From Chromera velia (Eukaryota; Sar; Chromeraceae), in the NCBI GenBank assembly GCA_018398765.1, contig JAHBMJ010000940.1, positions 1-37,500 on the forward strand: 37,500 nt of DNA. The letters are read 5' to 3'. The stretch's first letter is position 1, and each line of letters begins with the position of its first letter. Both the position numbers and the translations under genes were made by a program. Shown piece after piece: positions 23,004 to 34,753 of this stretch. The notes beneath the pieces were generated by a model. The model saw only the letters and a list, made by a program, of their open reading frames with translations, was not told the origin of the DNA and searched no databases.

Positions 23004-26000
23004 TCAGTCTTCATGTCCACGTAAAATCCTTTCTTTACTCCTTTCGAATTCATTCACCAACTCAGGCTCTCCCACTTCATCCTCTGGCAGCCACAAAAAC
23101 GAACCATCATTATAGACAACTCTGTAATGCGTCTTTCCATCCTTCTCTCTGCTCAACTTCACCTCAACTGCCCTCACTCTCTTTCCTCTCTTCTCTTCCT
23201 GCATCAACTTGGGAAGCGCTTCCCCTCTCTCTGGTTTCTTATCTCTCGGCCACTCTTCTCCAAAGCCAAGTTCGTCAATTACATCCGATGCGGACTCTGA
23301 CGCCGCTCTGTTGCTTTTCTCTCTCTCTTCCTCTATTTCTCTCTCCTCTCTCCTTCTCCCCTTCATCTCCTCTCTCACTTCCTTTGCCATCCTCCATAAC
23401 TCCAATCTGTCTGTAGAGATCGTCATGCTCTTTCCTCCCCCCAACTGCCTGACAACGGCGTTGTGGGGCCATCCATCTAGAAGGGAAACAACCAGATAAA
23501 TCCCTTTCAACTTTTCTGTAAACTTTCCTCCATCCACTCTACCTGTGAACGGATTTACAGGCTTTCGCACCAACACCTGATCCCCCACTCTGAATTTGCT
23601 CTTCCAAGGGGGCGGGTTCTTCCACTCTCTCTCTTACCTCGATTTCTCCATCCTGGCTCGTACCGTCTCAATCAACTCCAACCTGTTCTGACGGATCATG
23701 CTGTAGTAGTCGTTGTAAGCCACCGGAGGAGAACAGGTCTCTGACGAGACGGGCTCTACTCGCAGCATATGGGTCGGCTCATAACCATGGGTCAACTGGA
23801 ATAGGGTCAATCCAGTCTCAGAATGTGGGGTCATCCGGTATAAGAAATTGAAGGGCTGCAAATACAGATCCCAATCAAGCTCGTTCTTTATTCTCAACTG
23901 CTTTCCAACCCCTTGCTCCCATGTCTGATTGTATCTTTCTGTCAGTCCCGCGCACTAAGGGTGGTACCCTACTGTTAGCTTCCTCCTCACTCTCAAAATC
24001 TTCAACACCTCACTCACGATCTCTGCCAGGAAATTCGTTCCCCTATCTGAAAAGAAAACCTCAAAGGGACCATGCCTGCAGAAAATCTCATCGACCAGAA
24101 TCTGTGCTACAACATGAGCGGGCAGCTTAGGGCGGGTAAACGTCTCCACATCCTTTCCAAAATGGTCTGTCACAACGAGCATAAATCTGTTCCCCCTCCT
24201 GCTTATGGGAAAGGGCCCTAACACATTAATGCCGAGCGTGTGCCAAGGACAGGGAGGCACGAGCACAGTCTGGGGTGCTCTCTTTACTTTTGGCTTGAGC
24301 CTCTCCCTGCATTCTCAGCAGGAAGCGACTCACTCCCTCGTGTCTGCTCTTAAACCTGGCCACCAGAAGTGCAGAAGAGTCTTCTCTGTCAGCCGATTTA
24401 CCCCTGGGTGCCCCCCCAACTGGTGATCGTGATTCATCACCAAAACCGTCTTTCTGCACACCTCAAGCACCACCAACTGTTCTTTTCTTTCTGTCCCCCT
24501 TCCTTCGTACTTGTACAACAAACCTCCTCTCTCTTCAAACGCACTTTCCTCCAATAGAATTTGCTTTGCCTTCTTTGCCTCCCGAGGCAATACCCCCTCT
24601 GCAAAGTATTTGAAATGATCCTTCAACAAAGGGTCTCTCGGCAACTCCTTCCTCACACGGTCTAGAAAGCCCTTCTCAACCTGCAAAGGGGACACACCTG
24701 CTTGCACACCTGCCAGGGCGGCAGCCATACCAGATCAGATCTCTTTGCTACCGTCAGCAGGCTGATTGCAGTGATAACACAAAGGGACCCCGCTGTCTAC
24801 GGAGACGGGAAGAGACGGGGGAGGCTGTGGCTGTCGTAAAAACAGCGTCTGCGTCCATATGTTCCTTCCCCGCCTTGTGAACGAATGTCAACCCGTATTC
24901 CTGCAACTCCAACGCCCAGTTGTGTACCTTTTTGTTCGCTACTTTGCGGTCGAACATCGCTAAATTCGGTTTGTGATCCGTGATCACATACGCTGCCCCC
25001 CCAAGCAGGTAATGCCTCCACTGCTTGCAGCAGTAGACAGCCCCCAAGGCCTCCCTCTCGGTGGGGCTATAATTTTTCTCTGCTGCACTCAACCCCCTAC
25101 TGACGTACGTAATTACCACTTCCCTTCCCTTCTGTATCTGCATGAGCACGCCTCCTACAGACACTTCACATACGTCCGGTTTCACCCTGAACGGCAGGCT
25201 CATGTCTGGGAAGCCGAGAATCGGAGGGATCGTCAGCCTCTCTTTCAACTCCCCAAAAATTTCTTTTCTTTCTCCATTCCAAACAAACGGGACCGGTCTG
25301 CCTTGCTCATCTGCAGGAAGCAACATCTGAAAGAAAGGGAAGAAGAGACGAGCAAAATCTGCAATAAAATGATGGTAGTAGGAGCACAGATATAGAAAAG
25401 AGTGGAGCTCCTTCCTGTCCTGCGGTGGCTCCCACTGCAGAATCTTCTGGATGTTCTTTCTACTTGGTCTCACCCCCTTCTCTAACACCGTATGTCTCAA
25501 ATACTCCACCTCTGTCATGGCAATCTATGTCTTCTCGAGTTTGAGCTTCAAATTTGCTTTTCTCACCAAACCCAAAACCTCCCTCAAGTCCTGGATATGC
25601 TCGTCATGAGATCGGCTGAAAACGATGATATCGTCGACATAAACGAGAGCGAGGTCTCTGGACAGACCTGCAAGAACCAAATTTATGGCTCTCTGAAAAA
25701 TAGAAGGGGCATTCACCAACCCAAAAGGCATCTTAGTGAATTCATAAAGTCCAAACAGAGTGACGAAGGCGGTTTTCTCTGCGTGGTCGGGATGCATGCG
25801 GAGTTGCTGGAAGCCGGAGGTATAATCAAGTGCTGAGAACACCTTGGCTCCTGCAAGGCGGTCGAGTGTCTCTTAAATTCGGGGGAAGGGAAAAAGATCT
25901 CTCTTGGTGGCTTGATCCAGTTTGCAGAAATCTAAACAGAAACGGGTCGTCCCATCTGGTTTCTTAATTAGAACGACTGGGGCGGCCCATGGGGAAGTGG

Positions 26001-27258
26001 AGGGACAAATCACTCCTCCTTCTTCCATCTCTTCCAACTCCTTCTTCACATGCTGTCTCTGGTAGTACGAGATTCTGTCTTGGTTCCAGTGAATGGGAGG
26101 GGAATCTCCAGTAGAAATGGTCACCTCGAAAGGCTTAAAGTTTCTATCCACTCTCAGCTCTCCAATGTTGAAACGAGAGCAAGACCAGAGATCAGAATAT
26201 TCTTGAAGGGCCCCCTCGTATCTCTCCCTCAACTCGTATGACAGGTGAGAGAGATCCACGGGTGGAAGCTTCTGCGAGGGAGGGGGGGGGACAGGCGAGT
26301 CTTCTTTCTTGGGAATCGGCGGTTGCTGTATACAGGCAGAGGCAGGAGCATTGGCGGTGACTGCTGCGATGGACGACACACGAGAGAACGGCTCTGTAAA
26401 AGTCAGGAGTGAATTCGGTCCTAGGTGGATGAGGTTGGTGGCGATGTTCATGACTTCTGCTGTGGCGACTCCAGCTTTGACGTCTACGACTTGGTCCGGG
26501 ATGGCAAATCCCGGAAACCCCCTTGGGTAATTCCTTCTCAAAATGACCGTCTCCTCCCCTTCCGTCCCCTCAATCTGCATACGCACAAGAGCCCTCGCTC
26601 TTTTGGGGACTTTCGTGTGCGTGAAGGCGGAGACATGCATCGGTTTCCTCCCATCCTCGTACCAGACTTCGAAGGAGGGGAGGTCCGCAACGTCTAGACG
26701 GTCTTTACGGTAGTCACTGTGGTACTGTACTACTGAGTCCAATAGCTTCAAAAAGTCTTGCCCCAAGACTGCTTCGTACCCCGAATCTTCTGTGACAGTC
26801 AGGCGGTGTGGGAATACTTTCTTGGGTAGAGAAAGGTGAGAAAACTTGGTCATAATCTCCCCCACCACCGACACGCCCGTCTGTCCCACTGCGGACAGAC
26901 CCACCGTGGGTCTGTCAACATCTGCATCAGCATGCAAGGTCATATTCATATTAATGAACGAAGTTTCCGCTCCTGTGTCAATAAAGACAGATACAGGCTT
27001 ACCAAATAGCAACATTATCAGAAAAGGCCTGGGACCGACCTTTACTGCTGCCATCTCTACCTTCATTTTCTCTGAATTCGCTTGTTCAAAGTCGGTCTGT
27101 CTGTCTGCATGCTTTGCCGGAGAAGGGAAGGATACAGGCGACTGAAAAACCTGTGACTTTGGGACTTTTCCTTTCTCATTGTCGTCCTCTCGCTCACAGT
27201 CTACATGTTTCTTTTCTACACGCACACACGGGGGAATCGGGAGAGGACGAGGCTTCAC
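23004..27258 (-). pseudogene. gypsy Pol: protease, RT, RNase H, integrase, chromodomain-like tail
   Basis: Protease VFIDTGAETSF is near 26980. RT carries RFCLDF.KLDQATKRD, ALDYTSGFQQL and YVDDIIVFS (about 25640), with catalytic residues kept. RNase H has TDHKPNLAMFD and a degenerate DADAVF end. Integrase has an H2C2-type zinc region (NHDHQLGGHPG ... SC*EC). Its core keeps the second Asp (FFSDRGTNF) and the Glu (GLTERYNQT, 35 residues apart), but the first catalytic Asp is Asn (GINVLGPFP, codon 24227-24225). The C-terminus (GDQVLVRKP, then HYRVVYNDGSFLWLPEDEV) looks like the integrase tail plus a chromodomain. Stops: TAA 25873, TAG 25525, TGA 24330 and 24315, TAG 23955, TAA 23634. The frame changes near 24730-24756. 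Confidence 0.92.
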
Positions 27259-27311
27259 AAACTGCTGGGTGGACTAGAGAACCTCTACGCCAATCCACCC
27301 GGGTCATTTCC

Positions 27312-28228
27312 CTACCCAGGACAATTGAAGGCCTTGTAGCCAGGCTGGTTGCAAGTGTAGCAACGGGGGGGACCGTTGTTGAAACCGTTGTTGCCTCTAT
27401 ACTGTTGGTAGTGGCCTCCCCTTCCTCTCATGCCTCTATGCCCCCCTCTGAAGTGGCCATTGAAGCCACCTCGACCATACGTACCGAATGCATAGCCTCC
27501 GTGCATGGGAGACGGGTAGACGGGGAGATGCCCCCGGTCGTTAATTAAATCCCCCATGGCTACGGCCGCGACCTCTCAGAGCCGCGATCTGAGCAGCTTG
27601 CTGATCGAGCCGTTTCCGCAACTCGGCTAGTTCGTCTCTCTCATCTCTCTGTTACATCCTCACAATTCAAGCCCTTACTCTTTTCTATTGCTTGGCATGG
27701 AGGTACCTGACTCTCCTCTTCAATTGGTCCCAATCGGTGTAGATCTGTTCTATCTCCAGCTCTTCTCTGAGCTTGGGATAAAACGCGTTGATAAAGGAAC
27801 TGATTCTGTCGTTCCTTCTTCTGTTTGGATTTGCCTGGATGTAGACGTCGACGAAGCATTCAAAGAATGCGTCATAGTCATCTCCGAGGTTCAGCCGCAC
27901 ATCAGCCATGCCATAGACGGCGTGCGCCTGTGTCATACCGGTGCTGCCATGCGCTTCCAGGAATAAGGTGTCAACCTCATCTGAAGTCGTGGCGGAAGCG
28001 GAGTTTTCATTCTACCACAGGATAAGGTCAGGATCTTCAAAGTGACCTACCAGCAACAGTTTCTTCTCGTTCACATTTAGGTTTCCCACATCTGCCTTTG
28101 CCTTAAAGGTGGCATTATACACTGGTATACTAGACCTGTCCGTTTGTTTTTTCTGGGATAAAGACCGTAGTCACTCGCTTGACCTTCCCAATCTGTTTGA
28201 GCTTGTCAAATCTGACTGCATCCCCCAT
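27312..28228 (-). pseudogene. gypsy Gag, zinc knuckle mutated
   Basis: The likely start is ATG at 28228 (MGDAVRFDKLKQIGKVKR). A frame change follows near 28120, then Gag-like sequence (TLFLEAH ... WDQLKRRVRYLHAKQ) with TAG at 28012 and 27685. After another frame change comes a Gly/Arg/Tyr-rich segment ending in the knuckle CYTCNQPGYKAFNC. There the conserved His of CX2CX4HX4C is Tyr (TAC at 27338-27336). TAG at 27312 may be the natural end or another mutation. Confidence 0.8.
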
Positions 28229-28490
28229 GTCTGCTTACTGCTGCTGTGGCTCGGAATCTGGATCGGATGGGACTGAGTCTGATTCGCTGGAGGAATCTCG
28301 GATACTGTAGGTGGGCGAGAACAGAGAGTCGACAGACGGAACAGAACTAAAGTCGAGAGATTCTGTCCAAGGATGTACAGAGGGGATCGATGGTGGAGAA
28401 CTCTCCCCCGCCTCTGACAGCTTTTACCCTGACCCGCTCCTTGTAGGAATTTTGTCTTCCCCGGTCGCAACTAGAAGCTCTGCTGACCAA

Positions 28491-28748
28491 TATTCTAGTT
28501 TAAGCTCTCTAGAACTTAGGAATCAACTCACACATATAAGTTCTACATACAAAGAATCTGTCAGATATACAAGAGCCTTCTCTATCGATCAGGAAAGACT
28601 CGGTCCTTCTAACAGGCTTAATCAATCTGTATTGCAAAGGCTGAGATATAGACATGCATGCCTTTGTATTACAGTGTGTATTTAATGCTATTAATTCTCT
28701 GTATTACTCTAAGGACCAAATTGAGCCTAGGTCTTAAGGTCTGTAACA
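28491..28748 (-). repeat. gypsy 5' LTR
   Basis: Same length as the 3' LTR. It ends in ATA instead of ACA on the coding strand. Confidence 0.95.
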
Positions 28749-28753
28749 CGAGG

Positions 28754-29292
28754 CCAATGATCAATGGTAGATTTATGTGGGTTAGATCTTGGAACAAGTT
28801 AGTAGAGGTTTTTTTGGGTGCCGGCTAGGTATAGCTATATATACCTAGGTACTAGTTTTCAATGCGCTGTTACCAGTGCGATGAGCCACTTTTTGTTCCT
28901 AAAATAATTGCAAAATTTAAATATACTAAAATATTTGTTCTCATCAAATCGATATATATACTATACATAAGACGAGTAAACCCAACGACGCCGACGTGGT
29001 GTTTAAATTAGTTAAGCATTCACCGCGTTTCCCTTTACATGTTTAATTTAGGCAAGTACGTACGTTAGAATAACCTTCCTGAACCTAAGTGCCACTTAAA
29101 AAAATATAATCAAGATAATCTCTATTTGCGGTATCGTTTTTTAAGAAACTGTCCATGCTTACGGCATACACCGTGATACATGGTCAAAACACCATCCAGA
29201 TATGTGGCTTTGGCTTTTAAGACACCGTAAGTGATCCGCGGCTGCGGCACGGACTTTCAAGCTTATCCAAAAATGTGGCTTCAACTTTTAAG
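28754..29292. other. non-coding stretch between gypsy and the next transposon
   Basis: No gene seen. It has a 9-bp inverted repeat CTAGGTATA/TATACCTAG (28825-28833 and 28840-28848) and two related pieces, ATGTGGCTTTGGCTTTTAAG (about 29202) and ATGTGGCTTCAACTTTTAAG (about 29273). Confidence 0.5.
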
Positions 29293-31447
29293 TAAGGCTG
29301 AGAAAAGGTGTATAAGGTGCTGGTACTGGTGCAAAAACAGGTTTGCACCTTAAATTAGGTGCAAAATAGGTGCAAAATAAGGTGTACCATTTACTCTATG
29401 AAAGCTATGTTTCTAGGGTTGATTTCTAGTGTTTCTAACGGCCAAAAAGCGCCTCATTCAAAGCCTAAAAGCTTTTTATAATATAGATTTGCTACACTAT
29501 AATAGTTTTTACTCTGCAAAACAACTTTAAATGTCGCTAGAAATATTAGTGAAAAGGCGATAAAAAGTAAAAATATTTGTGTGCTGCACTGTAGTCCAGT
29601 TCTGTCCCTACGGTCCATAAAACCTTCAAGCTGCATGCATGCCCCTTTGGAGCAAACTCATGAAGAAAGCAACCACAAATGGTACGTTTTCTTGAAAAAG
29701 AAAAAGAAAAAAGAATCAAACAAAAGAAGGCTTTTTTTTATTTGCATTTTTCCTCTGAGCAAGGGCAAGTGAGGATGAGTGAGGGCCTGATCTCAAGGCT
29801 CAGAGCCCAGCCCCATCATATACCCTAGCTCTCTTCTTCACTCACCCCCTAGCTCACCCCCCTACACAAAATGATAACGGAGGACAAAAAAGAGGAAGAA
29901 GAGAAAGAAGAAGAGGAGAAAGAAGAGGAGAGAGCAGGCTCCTTGCAGGCCTTGTCTCACTCGAAGTCCAACTTGAAAGTCGACCTCAGTATGTCGTCTT
30001 TCTTCCCTAGAAACTCCTCTAGTTTGATGCAGGCTGGTTGGGGCAGAGGAGAGGCTTTGGCTTTGGCTTTTGATTTGGGTTTGGCTTTGAAAAATAAGAA
30101 AAATATGAACAGAGTCGGACAGGTGCGATTCCTAACCTCAGACCCTCTTCTTTTGACTGACCCGGCTTAATTCATGATGTCCATCCAGACTAGCTTGTCT
30201 TTCCATACCCTCCTGAGCCACCTGCAAGGATCTATGCGGCTAGTACAAGTAGTTTCTTCATCTTTAGATCCAAAAGAAGGCTCTTCCTGCTCTTTAACAA
30301 CTCCTCTTTTGTTTGCTAGCATTTGTTTGAAGCTGTCTATCTAAACAGGGCCCCGGTTTATGAAATTGAAAAATGATTAACTGCAGTGACCGGTATATAA
30401 GACCGGTATGACTGACGACTCGCAAACGAAGGGGTGACCGCCCTTAGGAAAGCTGCAATTCCCTCTACAGACGGACTTCAAACCCTCTGGAAGTACCAAA
30501 CGCAACGAGAAGCCGTGGCATGACAGAAAGTCAAATACAGATCTGTATGTGAGCATGCAAACCTAGATGCAAACTTGACAAGCCATCAGCAGACGGAAGT
30601 GACAAATGGTTCCACTCTCTAAGGCAAAGCAACAAATCGAATGATCAAACCAATTGCACTCTTACTGACTAAGATAGATCGAGCCTGCCAATCGTAAAGA
30701 GCACCCGGCACCAGGTTTTAAAAGTCTTTACCTATAACTGAGAGGGAGAGTATCAACGTACCTTCGCGTATATATGCGTGTTCCCATGTGTGTGCCGTTT
30801 CTGCTTCTCTTCATCATATGAAAAAGAATCTGCGTACAGCACTATGTTGGTATTCATCCTCGGATTGCTAATAAATTAAGGTTGAGGAAGCTGTTTCCTC
30901 TGGGCAAACCGTTTGGTATTGTGCTATTGCTATGCAAACGGACTCAGTCTGCTTACTTAGCTTCTTGACTCAAACCTGTTGTTCTGGTCCTTTTACCCTT
31001 GTCTGCTCCGTATTGTTATATGTTGCTATGCGTATATATGCAGTCGTTTCTGTTATATAAGGCAACCCATAAAACAGTTCTCATGCTGTAAAGAGAAGAG
31101 GTACTCATGCTCCAATGGACTTGATTTCATGCAGCGCATGCGCTGTCGAACGTGCATACGTTCAGTAACTTCTGTATGCATGTAGCCGATTTTAATTTTT
31201 TCTAAAAAATCGGCTGATTGGATTTGTTTCGCGCACCGCGGCCCAGCAACACGTGCGTTTGGGACCGCGGGGAGCCACAGAGGCGGGGCCGCGGCGCGTT
31301 ACATAGCCATGATGCTGACACTTTTCACCCAATTCCATTTAATCAGGTATAAAATAGGTGTATCAGGTGCATTTGATGCAAAACAGGTGTATCTGGTGCA
31401 ACTTCTTGGTTTACACCTTTTCTGAGGTGCACCTTTTCCAAGTCCTA
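29293..31447. mobile_element. hAT-like transposon (2.16 kb), non-autonomous, AGGTGCA subterminal repeats
   Basis: The left end is TAAGGCTGAGAAAAGGTG (29293-29310). The reverse complement of the right end is TAGGACTTGGAAAAGGTG (31447-31430), a match of 14 of 18. The flanks are CTTTTAAG (29285-29292) and CTTTCAAG (31448-31455), an 8-bp duplication with one mismatch. Both ends carry several AGGTGCA/AGGTGTA units (29307-29395 and 31345-31435), the layout of hAT subterminal binding sites. No transposase is present. The one ORF of note (29871-30170, +) is Glu/Lys-rich and unrecognised. The right interior has a perfect palindrome CAGCGCATGCGCTG (31132-31145) and a hairpin with AGCCGATTTT/AAAAATCGGCT arms (31184-31215). 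Confidence 0.65.
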
Positions 31448-31455
31448 CTTTCAAG

Positions 31456-32196
31456 TGGTAGTTAGGTTCAGAGAGTTCGTTAGAACAAGCGTTAGAGCGA
31501 CAAAACAAGCTGAAAAAGGGAAAATAGGAGTTGAAAATAGATTAATGTATATCTGAGATACTTCTAGTGCAACGGCTTACCCGGTACCTAGTCTGGTACA
31601 GAATCTGAAAGAATTTACAGTTTAGACATTGTGTTACGTAGCATCAATGCTGCTTGATCGGATAAAGATTGATCGAAGAGCGACGCTTAGAGCGTCAAAC
31701 AAGATTGTTCAAGGAGGAAAAAATGTGTTGACACTCTAAATTTCTCCTGCTCTGCCCAAGCAAGTATACCCTCCCCTCCCCCCTCAAACGATGTGTCGTC
31801 AACGAGAGAGACTGTCTGCCGCAAAGCGGAACGCTGACAGGGATTGTCTTTCGATCTCCTCAATTTGATTTATTCCCTTCAGCTAGGGTCTCGTTCCTCT
31901 TCACATGATCGAAATCCAGTCTCTTCAGGTGAAAACAACAAACATAAATCAGCTAGGAGGGTACAAGAAAGACATTGTCAAATCAGCAGAAGTACAGCTA
32001 AGCGACGACGCGTACCCCCCCCTCCTCCTCCTCTCGATCCTCTCTTTCGATTTGTATCCGCTTCATGCTGGAGTCACTTGCAATACCTGGAAGGCAAGGG
32101 AAGGGAAGGGAAGAGACGGGAGAGACAGGGAGGAAGACTGAGAGAAAACCGTACCGCCGGGGGGCCTTTTCTCTCCTCTTTGCCTCCACCCTCTCT

Positions 32197-32241
<45 letters not shown>

Positions 32242-32335
32242 TCTCTCGCTGTCTCTGTCCTCCTCTCTCTTTACATCCCTTCCTCAACCTCCCGTGAGAG
32301 TTTTTTCAGATCTCTCGCAGGAAGCCAGTGCAGGT
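31456..32335. other. 3' region of the membrane-protein gene, with (CT)n tract
   Basis: Contains the presumed 3' UTR of the leftward gene ending at 32336 and a CT microsatellite (about 32195-32240). The + strand ORFs at 31844-32430 translate repeats and shadow the exon. Confidence 0.45.
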
Positions 32336-34041
32336 CTAGAGGGTCTCTTTCCCTTTCCCTTTCATTTTCCCTGTCCTCCCTGGAGGGCAAAGAACCCACT
32401 CCTTCCCTGGGAGTGAGGCTGTCTCTGTAAGACTCACAGGGGCCGTCTCCTCATCACAGCCATCTCCCTGGCTGCTGCTGTAGAGGGGTTGCAGGTCATC
32501 CGAACGAGGCGTGTCGATGAAGACGATGCTCGAGAGGTTGTCACTTCCCGGCTGACGCACCTCACAAGGTTTCGGTTTCTGCACGACGACCGCTGCTGGG
32601 GGGATCTGAATGGTTTTGTTGTTTACTTCTGGGTGAATGCGGTCTGAGACAGAGACTGAAGGAGGTCGAACGGTGAGTCGGGGAGGGGGAGCAAAGACTC
32701 GAGAAGACATGATCGGTTTGAGGCCTATCTCTGCTGAGCCTTTCTCATCATGTGCACGTGAGGTATCAAGACAGGATTCCTCTCCTGCTTGCTCCGATTC
32801 TGAGGGGGGGATGGAAATGGAATCATCTTCTTGTGCCCTCTCTTCCTCCACACTTCTTCTGCTTTCATCGGGACAGCTGCTCGTCGCTTCGTCCTTTTTT
32901 CCCTCCTCTTGTCCATCAGAGAGCTCCGCTCTCGGTTCGTCTTCTTGTTCTTGTTCTGCTGCTTGTGCTTCCTCCACCTCCTGCGCTGCGACAGGTCCAG
33001 GAAGGAGGTGGGGGGGGGTTGGGCAGGGTGGCAGTCTTGAGGGGAAGGCCCCGGCACCCTGGTGTGATTTCTTTGACTGGGCCCCGCCTTCCTCTGTCTG
33101 TGCGGCGTCCTCGATTTCCTTCAGTTCGCTCATTTTCTGACGGTACTCCACTCTCTGCTCTCTCCAATGCACAACCAACAGCAGGAAAGAGAGGAAGTAA
33201 GCGACTCCGGTCAGGATGCTCCAAGTGACTTCGACGGAACATCTGCATGCATCCATCCATTCATTCATTCATTCATCCATTCATTCATCCATTCATCCAT
33301 TCATTCATTCATTCATTCATTCATCCATCCATTCATCCATTCATCCATTCATTCATTCATTCATTCATCCATCCATTCATTCATTCATTCATTCATCCAT
33401 TCATCCATCCATTCGTTCATCCGTTCATTCATTCATTCATTCATTCATCCATTCATTCATTCATCCATTCATTCATTCATTCGTTCATCCATTCATTCAT
33501 TCATTCATCCATTCATTCATTCATTCATCCATTCATTCATCCATTCATCTGTTCATCAGTTCATCCGTTCATCCGGTCATCAGTTTCCGTTCATTCATTC
33601 ATTCATTCATTCATCCATTCATCCATTCATCCATTCATCCATCCATTCTTCCATCCATTCATCCATTCATCCATCCATTCATTCGTTCATCCGTTCATCC
33701 GTTCATTCATTCATTCATTCATCCATTCATTCATTCAGTCATCCATTCATTCATTCCTCCATTCATCCATTCATCCGTACATTCCTTTATCCATCCATTC
33801 ATTGGTTCATTCATGCCACTCGATAGACAGATAGAAGAGTTAGGCAGTCAGGGCAGTGGGATACAATCTCAACATAGCTTGCTTGACCCGACATTCATTT
33901 TTGATTGCTTTGTGCTTGTATCAATGTGTACTCATCACACAGACGGATGTTTGGTTCACACGAAAAAGATCGGTATTGCTCGAACCAACGAGACACGCCC
34001 AGAAGGATTATATCGGAACCGACAGATACTCCCTCCCTCTC

Positions 34042-34112
<71 letters not shown>

Positions 34113-34753
34113 CTTACTTACACACTTACACACAGACAAACAAACAAGTGCTCTGGGCTCTCTGGAGCCCAAAAGGACAAAAGGGCCCATTCATATCTGT
34201 CAGGTAACATAGAGAATAAGAGAAAGAGAGAGAAAGAGAGGGCGAGAGGGAGAGGCAAAGACAGAGCTCGTCGGTCTTTGATCCTCTAGCTCTCATACAT
34301 AAATTCAACCGAATGCTTCTGTGGTCCTTCGGAGCCCTGTTAGCGTGCAAACTTGATCGAATGTCTCTGGACATTTTGAAGGGCAAGACGCTGAGATCGA
34401 AAAAAATAAAGGGGAATCAGAGCGACATGTATACATTTGTACCACTCACTCACTCACTCGCTCGCCCACTCACTCACTCACTCACTCACTCACTCACTCA
34501 CTCACTCACTCACTCACCCTTTTGAGATGCACCCGTTGAACTTCCATGGGCCCGTGCCGATGGCCCCGATCATCCCCCCAAAGAGGATGCACACGACTGA
34601 AGTCACTGCTGCCGTGAAGATGTCGAAGCCGTCTTGCATCAAATACACGCACCGGAGGTTCCGGAGCTCCTCTGAGGTCTGCGGAGACGTGTAGCGCTTC
34701 TGCTCGCTCGTCCACAGGCCCAGCTTGCCGTGACGGTAGTGAGTCATCAGGTT
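32336..34753 (-). CDS. membrane protein, 3' exons (at least two transmembrane segments)
   Basis: Two exons on the - strand: 34753-34518 (236 nt, phase 0 in, phase 2 out) and 33242-32336 (907 nt, TAG). The first starts after TTTGCAG| and encodes NLMTHYRHGKLGLW, then a hydrophobic segment (IFTAAVTSVVCILFGGMIGA) and GTGPWKFNGCISK. The second continues CSVEVTWSILTGVAYFLSFL, a second transmembrane segment, then WREQRVEYRQKMSEL. A long cytosol-like tail of about 260 residues follows, rich in Glu, Ser, Pro and Gln. Splice phases agree. I do not recognise the family. The upstream exon at 35804-36190 probably belongs to the same gene, but the join is not resolved. Confidence 0.55.
33245..33820. repeat. 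(ATTC)n/(ATCC)n microsatellite array
   Basis: About 570 bp of mixed CATTCATTCATC units, inside the intron and reaching the 3' splice site of the membrane-protein gene. Every + frame encodes Ser-Ile-His-Ser-Phe-Ile-His repeats, which explains the long ORFs there. Confidence 0.97.
34030..34110. repeat. (CT)n(CA)n microsatellite
   Basis: Compound dinucleotide run in the same intron. Confidence 0.95.
34441..34517. repeat. (CACT)n microsatellite = tandem GTGAGT donors on the - strand
   Basis: Begins immediately at the exon end (34518). Read on the - strand, the intron starts GTGAGTGAGTGAGT, so each 4-bp step recreates a consensus 5' splice site. Confidence 0.9.

Larger units (their letters stand above)
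22540..28748 (-). mobile_element. Ty3/gypsy LTR retrotransposon (chromovirus-like), structurally complete, inactivated
   Basis: Two 258-bp LTRs (22540-22797 and 28491-28748) bound a - strand coding region in the order Gag, protease, RT, RNase H, integrase. RT before integrase defines Ty3/gypsy. The 5-bp duplication CGAGG is perfect (22535-22539 and 28749-28753). The LTRs differ at about 17 of 258 positions by eye (about 93% identity), so this looks older than the copia insertion. The 5' LTR ends in TA where the 3' LTR keeps the canonical CA. Just inside the 5' LTR, TGGTCAGCAGAGCTTC (28489-28474, - strand) resembles a tRNA-iMet primer-binding site with small differences. A G-rich tract (GCGGGGTGTGGT) precedes the 3' LTR. 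Confidence 0.96.

Noticed and set aside
33167-34289. Long + strand ORFs rich in Ser-Ile-His-Ser-Phe-Ile-His
   Set aside because: Pure translation of the ATTC/ATCC microsatellite, open in all three frames.
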